This document shows, piece by piece, positions 9,451 through 17,869 of a stretch of DNA of 64,000 bases. Within the stretch, counting starts at the first letter, position 1, and every line of letters begins with the position of its first letter. Source of the DNA: Psychrobacter sp. P2G3 (GTDB lineage: Bacteria > Pseudomonadota > Gammaproteobacteria > Pseudomonadales > Moraxellaceae). The position numbers and the translations under genes were made by a program. A model generated the notes under the pieces. That model was not told the origin of the DNA and ran no database searches. It saw only the letters and a program-made list of their open reading frames with translations. The stretch is taken from contig NZ_CP012529.1 in the NCBI RefSeq assembly GCF_001593285.1, forward strand, positions 124,001 to 188,000, written 5' to 3'.

Positions 9451-10407
9451 GTGATTTTTACTTTTTGGAACTCAAAGCTTGATACCGTTCGACCAAAAAA
9501 CCCTAGTCATCAGGGTGCTACTGTTCATTTATGGCGAACACCTAATTTAATAGTAGCGATACTTGCAGGAACATTGATGCTGGCAGGTTGTCAGCAACAG
9601 TCAGAAACTACGGAATCTGACAATGACAGTCAAACAAGCACACAAATTGATGCTGAAAATGCTAAGCCTGCGCCATTGAGTGATTCAGCTGAAGCGCGTA
9701 TCGAGCAGTTTCAGCCTTTGTACGTCGTCCAGATGCAAGGTCTACAACGACGTTTGCAAGCAGAGTTTGAGGCACTACAAGCAGCTGATGCTTCTGATAG
9801 CGATAATGCCTTGTTGCTTGATAGTGCATCTGAGCCAGTCGATGATACGACTAATACTAATAGCCCCGATTCTACAGTTAGCGCCACTGCTGACCCTATA
9901 ACCAATGATGCAGATATTGAAGCTACTAACGAGGTAGCTACGAATGATGCCGAAGTTGAGATAAATACTAGTACTGAAGTGGGGGAGCGTGATCTAGAGG
10001 TACTAAAGCGTATTAGCCTTGAGCCGCGCAGACCTGAAGTATTAACTGAAGAAGAAATTATCGAACGTTATCAACAAGCGATGCAAGCGCTTTATGAGCC
10101 AGCGACTACCGCGCTTAGTGCTCAAGATACAGACACTTTACTAAATATCGCTACTCTAGTGCCGCAGTTATTTGAACATGCAGAGATTGCTGAGAGAGTA
10201 AGTGTAAAGAGCCCCGCACTAGCACGCTTAATCATCCAGCATCAAGTATGGCAGCAGATAGAAGCTCAACAAGCGCTCGATATGCAGCAAATGAAATTAA
10301 AGCAACAGCAAGAATTTGAAGTTCTAATGACGAAGTTTAATGACACTATCAAAGACTATGATGAGCAAATCGCTAAATACGAGCAGACTTTACAAGAGTT
10401 TCAGTAA
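9451..10407 (+). CDS. Putative lipoprotein of unknown function
   Basis: A 318-aa protein starting at GTG with an AAAGGAA site upstream. A hydrophobic stretch (about 33-46) ends in the lipobox LAGC with Cys47, preceded by an unusually long N-region, so export and lipidation by Lgt/Lsp are expected. After the Cys comes a Ser/Thr/Asp/Asn-rich, acidic, probably disordered region (50-165), then a helical Gln/Glu-rich domain (185-318) with coiled-coil character at the end (QQAL, KLKQQQEFEVL, DEQIAKYEQTL). No enzyme motif is visible. It is a single gene closed by the terminator at 10505. Confidence 0.75.
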   Translation: MIFTFWNSKLDTVRPKNPSHQGATVHLWRTPNLIVAILAGTLMLAGCQQQSETTESDNDSQTSTQIDAENAKPAPLSDSAEARIEQFQPLYVVQMQGLQRRLQAEFEALQAADASDSDNALLLDSASEPVDDTTNTNSPDSTVSATADPITNDADIEATNEVATNDAEVEINTSTEVGERDLEVLKRISLEPRRPEVLTEEEIIERYQQAMQALYEPATTALSAQDTDTLLNIATLVPQLFEHAEIAERVSVKSPALARLIIQHQVWQQIEAQQALDMQQMKLKQQQEFEVLMTKFNDTIKDYDEQIAKYEQTLQEFQ

Positions 10408-10504
10408 CCGCTTCTGTAATCCTCTTGAATGGCTTCTTTTTTCAATACGTACTTTTCTGATAATTGCTTATAAGCGCTCAAACTATTCATTTAAACGACA
10501 ATAA

Positions 10505-10536
10505 AAAATCCCGCACAATGGCGGGATTTTTTATTG
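10505..10536. terminator. Bidirectional terminator between lipoprotein gene and gltA
   Basis: CCCGC and GCGGG pair around ACAATG, with A-rich and T-rich flanks (AAAAAAT / ATTTTTT) extending the stem. It serves both converging genes. Confidence 0.88.
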
Positions 10537-10555
10537 TTTTAATATCTAATTAAAC

Positions 10556-11836
10556 TTACTTACGGTCTTCAACTTTAACGAAATCGCGATGCGTTTCACC
10601 AGTATATAGCTGACGTGGACGACCGATTTTGAACGGTGCGCTATGCATCTCTAACCAATGGCTGATCCAACCAGAGGTACGAGCTAGCGAGAAAATAACG
10701 GTAAACATTGACGTTGGGATACCAATGGCTTTTAAGATAATGCCAGAGTAAAAGTCAACGTTTGGATATAGGTTACGCTCAACGAAGAACGGGTCTTCTA
10801 GAGCAATCTTTTCAAGTGCCATTGCAAGCTCAAGCTTAGGATCATTGATACCTAGGGCACCTAATACTTCGTCACAAGTCTCTTTCATGACTTGGGCACG
10901 TGGATCAAAGTTTTTATAGACACGGTGACCAAAGCCCATTAGCTTCACTTCACGGCTCTTCACTTTTTCCATAAATGCAGGTACGTTTTCAACTGAACCG
11001 ATTTCATCAAGCATCTCAAGGACAGCTTCGTTAGCGCCACCATGTGATGGCCCCCATAGCGCAGCGATACCAGCAGCGATACAAGCATAAGGGTTAGCGC
11101 CAGTAGAACCAGCCAAACGTACCGTAGACGTTGAAGCGTTCTGCTCATGATCAGCATGTAAAGTAAAGATCTTGTCCATTGCTTTGGCAATCACAGGGTT
11201 TACTTTATAGTCAACGTCAGCAGGGGTTGCAAACATCATATATAAGAAGTTTTCTGCATAATTAAAGTCGTTACGTGGATACATGAACGGTTCGCCTTGT
11301 GAGTATTTATAACTCATCGCAGCAAGCGTTGGCATTTTAGCAATCAGACGGATAGCAGTGATTTCACGATGATTCTCATCACTGATATCTAATTTATCAT
11401 GGTAAAACGCTGATAAAGCACCAACGACACCAACCATAATTGCCATTGGATGCGCATCACGGCGGAAGCCTTCAAAGAACTTACGCAGTTGATCATGAAC
11501 ACCTGAATGCTTACGGATTTTTTCAAAAAAGTCTGCTTTTTGCTCAGCAGTAGGTAGATCACCATGAACAAGAGCATAAGCAACTTCTAAATACTCAGCA
11601 TTGTTCGCTAACTGATCGATAGGATAGCCGCGATGTAATAACTCGCCTTTACCACCATCGATAAAAGTAATCTTTGACTCGACAGGAGCAGTAACTTTAA
11701 AACCGGGATCATAAGACCAATAACCAGATTCTTGTAAAGCGGCAACGTCGATAACCGGGCGCCCTAAAGTGCCTTTAATAATTGGAAGTTGGTATTCCTT
11801 ACCATCTACTGTTAGGGTGGCGTTGTTATCAGCCAT
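10556..11836 (-). CDS. gltA: Citrate synthase (type II)
   Basis: GltA condenses oxaloacetate and acetyl-CoA to citrate. The 426-aa length and the N-terminal ~60-residue beta domain ([19 protein letters not shown]) are those of the hexameric, NADH-regulated gammaproteobacterial enzyme. Active-site motifs are intact: [36 protein letters not shown] and the closing segment RTSGWISHW...KIGRPRQLY. The gene faces the sdh operon across a 1-kb spacer, as is usual in this group. Confidence 0.98.
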   Translation of the reverse strand: MADNNATLTVDGKEYQLPIIKGTLGRPVIDVAALQESGYWSYDPGFKVTAPVESKITFIDGGKGELLHRGYPIDQLANNAEYLEVAYALVHGDLPTAEQKADFFEKIRKHSGVHDQLRKFFEGFRRDAHPMAIMVGVVGALSAFYHDKLDISDENHREITAIRLIAKMPTLAAMSYKYSQGEPFMYPRNDFNYAENFLYMMFATPADVDYKVNPVIAKAMDKIFTLHADHEQNASTSTVRLAGSTGANPYACIAAGIAALWGPSHGGANEAVLEMLDEIGSVENVPAFMEKVKSREVKLMGFGHRVYKNFDPRAQVMKETCDEVLGALGINDPKLELAMALEKIALEDPFFVERNLYPNVDFYSGIILKAIGIPTSMFTVIFSLARTSGWISHWLEMHSAPFKIGRPRQLYTGETHRDFVKVEDRK

Positions 11837-12877
11837 AATTTCATCTCCATTGGTTTTAGCTTGTTAGAGTAAAAGTACTAACGACACATAACTTCGTGTC
11901 GTCACATGAACAAATACGGATTCAACTAATTTCAGATTCTGGCTATGTTACCAGTAATTCGGCACAATTAGAAAAGACTTTTGACAGCCATTCCCCCAAT
12001 TTACGTGGTTTCAGGGTATTTCTATCGGGTAATTTTTGTATCAAAATATGTCTGCTTGCTTATTTATAGTAAATTAAGTGTTTTTAGCAGAGTAACATGA
12101 TGACTATTATCATGATATAAAATGACTCTTTTTAATTGTTTAGTTATACTAAATTTTATATTAATACGGTTGAAAACAGACAGTGCATACCTAGTAGAGT
12201 AAAACCATAAAAGCTACTATCAATAAAAGAGTAGTAGGTTTACGACAATTCTATTACAGATAATTGACTTTATGTTAAGACAGCCACGATATTCACTATT
12301 TAAGGGATAAATTTGTAATTGTTGGCTAGCCATTTTATAATGGCGTGATTTGACTGATGCTAACTTTGTTTTAGTAAATGCTCGCTAGCGTATGTTGGTT
12401 CATTAAATGCTTAACCGAATGCTTTTTGTTAAAGTTAATATGTTAATTTGCAAGCATAACAATAGTTTATGACTTGAATGCTGTCGTTGTTTGTTCTATT
12501 TTTAGATTGACTATGATTCAGTTCATTTTAGAAAAGATGACCGAGTAGCGTTATCTTTTTTGCCTTAAAGAACTAATTAAAAATAGACCAGTTAACTGTA
12601 CAGCCAACTATTATATTAATGGTAGATAAACAAAACAACAGATCGCTTCAATGACAGCATAGCCTTGTTATTCATTTATGTTTTATCGTCAGTGAATAAC
12701 TAATAAGTGCTCACGATAATGAGTAGGTGCAGCATAAACAGTTAATTGTTAACTTCTTAATTAGCACAGTCAGCTAGCTCTTCCTTACTTTATTCGTCTC
12801 ATGTGTTGCTGGATGTTTAGTAGGATCAATTCCTACTTAGCGTTGTTAGTAGACACAGGAGTATAACCGCAAAAAGG
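11837..12877. other. Long divergent spacer gltA / sdhC
   Basis: About 1,040 bases without a convincing ORF on either strand; strongly A+T-rich with many short T- and A-runs. It must contain the promoters of gltA (minus) and sdhCDAB (plus). I recognise no operator, riboswitch or tRNA. The length is unusual for two promoters and could hide a small RNA. Confidence 0.5.
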
Positions 12878-13264
12878 ATGCCCGCTGTGAAAAGCAACCG
12901 ACCTATTGATCTGCCTTTGAGCCAAGTGATTAGCGTTAATCGCTCACCGATTGCGATAGCTTCAATTTTACATCGTATATCTGGCATTATTCTATTTCTA
13001 TTAATTCCTGTCATGCTTTGGTTATTACAGACCTCTTTGGCCTCGCCTGAGAGCTTTGAAACCGTGTTTGATAACGTCTTTATTCGCTTCTTAGCATGGA
13101 TATTTGTTGCCGCAATTGCTTATCATTTTGTGATGGGTATGAAGCACTTATTTGCTGATATGGGCATGAATGAGGAGCTGAAATCTGGCCGTATTGCCTC
13201 TATGGTCAGTTTTGTGATTGCAGCGATTCTAATTGTCGCGTCATTTGTATGGGTGATGTTCTAA
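12878..13264 (+). CDS. sdhC: Succinate dehydrogenase cytochrome b556 subunit
   Basis: A 128-aa integral membrane subunit that, with SdhD, anchors the enzyme, binds haem b and reduces ubiquinone. Three hydrophobic helices are clear (about 31-48, 65-83, 103-127). The family signature RPIDLPLSQVI at the start and SPIAIASILHRISGIILF (His and Arg near the quinone/haem site) are present. Two starts are possible: ATG at 12878, or GTG at 12887, which is better spaced from the AGGA that overlaps the ATG. The stop overlaps the sdhD start by one base. Confidence 0.93.
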   Translation: MPAVKSNRPIDLPLSQVISVNRSPIAIASILHRISGIILFLLIPVMLWLLQTSLASPESFETVFDNVFIRFLAWIFVAAIAYHFVMGMKHLFADMGMNEELKSGRIASMVSFVIAAILIVASFVWVMF

Positions 13265-13671
13265 TGATAAAAAATGATTCAGGAATCAAAAGCGCCACCG
13301 GTCTGACAGGTTCAGGCTCACGTGACTGGATTGTCCAGCGTATTAGTGCTGTCGTATTGGCAGTCTATAGTGTTGTATTACTGGGCTTCTTTTTGACACA
13401 TGGTAATGTGACCTTTATTGAGTGGTCAGACTTTATGACCAGCTTACCAATGCGTCTATTCAGTTTAGTCGCTGTACTGGCGCTTGCTGGCCATGCTTGG
13501 GTCGGTATGTGGACAGTATTTACCGATTACATTACGTCTGGCAAGATGGGTGAAAGCGCTCCAAGACTACGTATGGTATTACAAACCTTAATGATTATCG
13601 CCATTTTAGTTTATCTATTCTGGGGTATTATGATTTTTTGGGGTAATGGCTTCGGTGTCGTTGCTGTTTAA
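13264..13671 (+). CDS. sdhD: Succinate dehydrogenase hydrophobic membrane anchor subunit
   Basis: A 135-aa membrane protein with three helices (about 28-46, 58-80, 100-125). It carries the SdhD signature SGSRDWIVQRISAVVLAVY and the haem-ligand region LAGHAWVGMWTVFTDY. The ATG at 13264 shares its A with the sdhC stop codon, implying translational coupling; an in-frame ATG at 13249 inside sdhC is less likely. A 402-base gap follows before sdhA. Confidence 0.94.
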   Translation: MIKNDSGIKSATGLTGSGSRDWIVQRISAVVLAVYSVVLLGFFLTHGNVTFIEWSDFMTSLPMRLFSLVAVLALAGHAWVGMWTVFTDYITSGKMGESAPRLRMVLQTLMIIAILVYLFWGIMIFWGNGFGVVAV

Positions 13672-14073
13672 CTATTGAAGACATCTCGTTTTCAGACCCT
13701 ACAATGACGGACTGCTCAGTCAGTTTTAATGGCCTCTAAAGTCTTTAAGAGCAGTCAGTCAGTAGCCATATTAGATTCATCATGTTGGATAGTGTGCACA
13801 AACATTGTCAGCTTAGCGCATTCATAATGGTAGGATGCACTATATAATGTATCAAGCGCCGATACGAAGGAAGCTTATTAAAAGCTACGTAGAGTCTCAA
13901 GCTTAATATAATGATGAATATGCAAATTTTAGTAAGTGGTTGAAGGTTGTCTCAAAGATATTAGCGCTTCTGTTGAGCTTATTCTATTGAACATATAAGG
14001 ATACTCAAATAATTGAACGTGATGTCTGATAGACACTCCTTGTATTTACTTCACAAGCATTAGGAAAACCGTA
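13672..14073. other. Spacer between sdhD and sdhA
   Basis: A 402-base gap inside what is normally a tight operon. It holds a weak inverted repeat GACTGCTC (13710-13717) / GAGCAGTC (13749-13756) embedded in repeated CAGTCAGT, and no credible ORF. A secondary promoter for sdhA is possible. Confidence 0.45.
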
Positions 14074-15924
14074 ATGGCAACAAGACAAGACAATACTATT
14101 AGCAACATTAAGACCCTGAACTACGACGCAGTCATCGTTGGCGGTGGCGGTTCAGGCATGCGTGCTTCACTACATTTGGCTGAAGCGGGCATGAAGGTTG
14201 CAGTGCTTACCAAAGTATTCCCAACGCGTTCGCATACTGTTGCGGCACAGGGCGGTATCGGTGCAAGCTTAGGTAATATGAGCAATGATAACTGGCACTT
14301 TCACTTTTATGACACCGTTAAAGGGTCAGATTGGTTAGGTGATCAAGACGCTATTGAATATATGTGCCGTGAAGCGCCAAAAGTTGTTTATGAGCTTGAG
14401 CACATGGGCATGCCGTTCGATCGTAACGAAGATGGTACGATTTATCAGCGTCCATTTGGCGGTCATACGTCAAACTATGGCGAAAAAGCCGTTCAACGTG
14501 CTTGCGCTGCAGCTGACCGTACAGGTCATGCATTACTACATACGCTATATCAGAAAAACCTAGAGCAAGGCACTGAGTTTTTTATTGAGTGGATTGCCCT
14601 TGATTTGATCAAAGACGAAGCTGGCAACATCAACGGTGTTGTAGCGCTTGAGCAAGAAACAGGTACGGTTGCGGTATTCCAGTCACCAATCACTGTCCTA
14701 GCGACAGGTGGTGCTGGTCGTATCTTTGCTGCCTCTACCAACGCTTATATCAATACTGGTGACGGTATTGGTATGGCAGTCCGGGCAGGTATTCCATTGC
14801 AAGATATGGAATTCTGGCAGTTCCACCCGACGGGCGTTCATGGTGCAGGCGTACTGTTGACCGAAGGTTGCCGCGGTGAAGGGGCTATCTTACGTAATAA
14901 AGACGGTGAAGCCTTTATGGAGCGTTATGCGCCAACCGTGAAAGACTTAGCACCTCGTGATCTAGTATCGCGCTCTATGGACCAAGAGATTAAAGAAGGT
15001 CGTGGTTGTGGTCCTAATGCGGATCATATCGTAATGGATATGACCCATTTGGGTGTTGAAACCATCATGAAGCGCTTACCATCAGTATTTGAGATTGGTA
15101 AAAACTTTGCGAACGTTGATATCACTAAAGAGCCAATTCCAGTTATCCCAACCATTCACTATATGATGGGCGGTATTCCGACTACTATTCATGGTCAAGT
15201 CATTGTACCGGATTTAGAAGCGGGTACTGACGAAGACGGCCTATATGCAAAAGGCAACGTGGTTAAAGGTCTATATGCTATCGGTGAATGTGCTTGCGTT
15301 AGTGTTCACGGTGCCAACCGTTTAGGTACTAACTCACTGCTTGATTTATTGGTTTTTGGTCGCGCAGCAGGTAAACATATCGTTGATGAATATCATCATG
15401 CTGATCATAACTACAAGCCGCTTGACCCTCATGTATTAGATTTCACGGTACGTCGTTTGGATAAATTGCAGCAGTCTACAGAAGGCTACAATGCGCAAGA
15501 CGTGGCGGATGAGATTCGTGCGACTATGCAAACGCATGCGAGCGTCTTCCGTACGCAAGCGATGATGGATGAAGGCGTTGAAAAGATTTTAGCGCTAGGT
15601 GAAAAGATTGATCAAATTCATTTGGGTGATAAATCACAAGTGTTTAATACTGCCCGTATTGAAGCATTCGAAGTTGCCAATCTATATGAAGTAGCGAAAG
15701 CGACGATGATATCAGCAGCTAAGCGTCACGAAAGCCGCGGTGCTCATAGTGTGTCTGATTATGATCGTCCAGAAGACGATGACTATGCACCAAATGGCCG
15801 TAATGATCACGATTGGATGAAACATACCTTATGGTATTCTGAAGATAACCGTATCATTTATAAGCCAGTTCGCAAAGTTCCATTGACTGTCGATTATGTC
15901 GAGCCAAAAGTTCGCGTTTATTAA
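14074..15924 (+). CDS. sdhA: Succinate dehydrogenase flavoprotein subunit
   Basis: The 616-aa catalytic subunit of complex II, oxidising succinate to fumarate. Motifs: FAD-binding AVIVGGGGSGMRASLHLAEAG near residue 22, RSHTVAAQGGIGASLG with the His that carries covalent FAD, the substrate region FWQFHPTGVHGAGVL, CRGEGAILRN, MGGIPTT with the active-site Arg region before it, and the second FAD segment ANRLGTNSLLDLLVFGRAAG. The C-terminal helical domain ends in the typical KPVRKVPLTVDYVEPKVRVY. Length is normal. Confidence 0.98.
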   Translation: MATRQDNTISNIKTLNYDAVIVGGGGSGMRASLHLAEAGMKVAVLTKVFPTRSHTVAAQGGIGASLGNMSNDNWHFHFYDTVKGSDWLGDQDAIEYMCREAPKVVYELEHMGMPFDRNEDGTIYQRPFGGHTSNYGEKAVQRACAAADRTGHALLHTLYQKNLEQGTEFFIEWIALDLIKDEAGNINGVVALEQETGTVAVFQSPITVLATGGAGRIFAASTNAYINTGDGIGMAVRAGIPLQDMEFWQFHPTGVHGAGVLLTEGCRGEGAILRNKDGEAFMERYAPTVKDLAPRDLVSRSMDQEIKEGRGCGPNADHIVMDMTHLGVETIMKRLPSVFEIGKNFANVDITKEPIPVIPTIHYMMGGIPTTIHGQVIVPDLEAGTDEDGLYAKGNVVKGLYAIGECACVSVHGANRLGTNSLLDLLVFGRAAGKHIVDEYHHADHNYKPLDPHVLDFTVRRLDKLQQSTEGYNAQDVADEIRATMQTHASVFRTQAMMDEGVEKILALGEKIDQIHLGDKSQVFNTARIEAFEVANLYEVAKATMISAAKRHESRGAHSVSDYDRPEDDDYAPNGRNDHDWMKHTLWYSEDNRIIYKPVRKVPLTVDYVEPKVRVY

Positions 15925-16013
15925 TTCTGTATTACACGCTGTTTGTGTATGAATAGGATTAACGTTTTATCCCTTATTAATTTATTAAAAAGGTGACCGC
16001 CAGCTACAAGCTT

Positions 16014-16054
16014 ATGCCAGTGCTATGATTGAGATTAAACATTAGCACTGGCAT
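16014..16054. repeat. Perfect 12-bp inverted repeat between sdhA and sdhB
   Basis: ATGCCAGTGCTA at 16014-16025 and its exact complement TAGCACTGGCAT at 16043-16054, with a 17-base loop. No T-run follows, so it is not a classical terminator. It could be an mRNA-stabilising or processing hairpin in the sdh transcript, or an operator. Confidence 0.75.
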
Positions 16055-16103
16055 GTTGCAACCTTTGTATGCCCGCCATCACCTACGTGTGGAGTTTAGC
16101 ATT

Positions 16104-16814
16104 ATGAGCCGAGGTACTCGCACCATCGAAATCTATCGCTACGATCCTGATCAGGACGCAGCGCCACGCATGCAAACTTATACGATTGAGCTACTAGACT
16201 CAGATCGTATGTTGCTTGACGTATTATTACGCCTAAAAAAGGAAGATGAGACCATTACCTTCCGTCGCTCATGCCGTGAAGGCATCTGTGGCTCTGACGG
16301 CGTAAATATCAATGGTAAAAACGGCCTAGCATGTTTGATCAACATGAATACGTTGCCTGAAAAAGTGACCGTTCGCCCATTACCAGGTTTGCCAGTGGTT
16401 CGTGATTTGGTTGTTGATATGAACCAATTTTACGAGCAGTATGAAAAAGTACATCCGTACTTAATCAATGAGCAGCCAGCGCCACCAACTGAGCGTTTAC
16501 AGTCACCTGAACAGCGTGAAAAGATGAATGGTCTTTATGAATGCATCTTATGTGCTTGTTGTTCAACCAGCTGCCCATCATTTTGGTGGAACCCTGATAA
16601 GTTCTTAGGTCCAGCAGCACTACTTAATGCTAACCGTTTTGTAGTTGATAGCCGTGATACAGATACGCAAGCGCGTTTGGCTCGTTTGGATGATCCGTTC
16701 AGCCTATTCCGCTGCCGTGGAATCATGAACTGTGTATCAGTTTGTCCAAAAGGTCTGAATCCCACTAAAGCAATCGGTAATCTACGTAATATGTTGCTTG
16801 ATCAAGCCGGTTAA
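16104..16814 (+). CDS. sdhB: Succinate dehydrogenase iron-sulfur subunit
   Basis: The 236-aa subunit that carries electrons from FAD to quinone. All three cluster sites are visible: [2Fe-2S] (CREGICGSDGVNINGKNGLAC region, about 60-80), [4Fe-4S] CILCACCSTSCPSFWWN and [3Fe-4S] CRGIMNCVSVCPKGLNP. The start at 16104 (MSRGTRTIEIYRY) is chosen because a GGAG site lies 9 bases upstream; a longer in-frame reading from 16029 would run through the inverted repeat. A terminator follows. Confidence 0.97.
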   Translation: MSRGTRTIEIYRYDPDQDAAPRMQTYTIELLDSDRMLLDVLLRLKKEDETITFRRSCREGICGSDGVNINGKNGLACLINMNTLPEKVTVRPLPGLPVVRDLVVDMNQFYEQYEKVHPYLINEQPAPPTERLQSPEQREKMNGLYECILCACCSTSCPSFWWNPDKFLGPAALLNANRFVVDSRDTDTQARLARLDDPFSLFRCRGIMNCVSVCPKGLNPTKAIGNLRNMLLDQAG

Positions 16815-16856
16815 ATAAGTCGATTAACAACAAGTTTGTTTAAATATCCAATACTA

Positions 16857-16888
16857 AAACACCGTCTGAATATCAGGCGGTGTTTTTA
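16857..16888 (+). terminator. Terminator after sdhB
   Basis: AACACCGTCTGA and TCAGGCGGTGTT pair around ATA and are followed by a T-run. It ends the sdh operon. Confidence 0.88.
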
Positions 16889-17869
16889 ATTGCTTGTTAT
16901 TTTTTAGAGTAGATAATAAAAGTGATGAGTCGGATTTTGGCAGTCATGCAACTTATCTGTAACCAATATCTTGTTCAATGTAAGTCTATGCGTACAGTGC
17001 GTTGGTAGCGTGTAAGAGTTCGGAGCTTAGCATCTGTTTACCTGTACAATTTACCTCTATAAGCAAAGCATTTGTAAACTAGTCTGGTGTTAACTTCGCT
17101 TGCTGTAGAATGGTACTGTTTTTCAACGATACTATTTTTAAAATAAAGCCAGTATATGACAACTTGTGATAAATATTCGGCTCTAAAAATGCTATCATAG
17201 TCACTGTAAGTGTTATTCAAAATCAGACCTATCGCAATGCGTTCATTATGGGCGAAGATTATTATTTCACTCTGAACAAGTGGATAATTTTTGCTGAATG
17301 ATAATTAATATTTATTACGTAAATACATAGTATTGAACAAACAAACTATGTCAGGTAATTGATGCATGTTACCCTATATAGCAGTGTATGCTTGGCGTAA
17401 AAGCAGGTGATAATGTTTAGTAGTGAGTATTTTCGGCAGTAGTTAACTGAGATAAACCAATAAATACTCAGATTATTATCAATAAAATTAGATTAATAAT
17501 GCGCAGTAAAATTTCGTTTGATTAATCTAATGGTTATAGATGAAACCATTATATATAAATTAAATTTGTGAAACGAGGCAAGAAACAAGACCGAACGTTC
17601 ACAAATATTTGTAATAGTGGTATCACGGTAATAATGAGGGTTAAAGTTACTTGTTGCTATCTATTCCAGACAGTTATAAAAAGTAAATTTTGGGCTTGAT
17701 ATTGTAGTTGGTCATACATATCTACCCCATCAAGTAATAGCATGTAAAAGCGCTCCTTGATAAACAGTACTTAACGATATATGTCAGTTTTTCTAAAAGC
17801 CTAGCATATGACAGATTACACAACAATAAGCACAATTCCATTCATTTATCTATCAAATAGACGATTATT
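16889..17869. other. Long spacer between sdhB and sucA
   Basis: About 980 bases, A+T-rich, no credible ORF (a 60-codon minus-strand frame at 17038-17220 has no support). It should contain the sucA promoter and a long leader. No ribosome-binding site of note precedes the sucA ATG. No repeat or RNA gene was recognised. Confidence 0.45.

Noticed and set aside
17038..17220. 60-codon minus-strand ORF in the sdhB-sucA spacer
   Set aside because: No ribosome-binding site, no similarity to anything known, in an A+T-rich region where such frames arise by chance.
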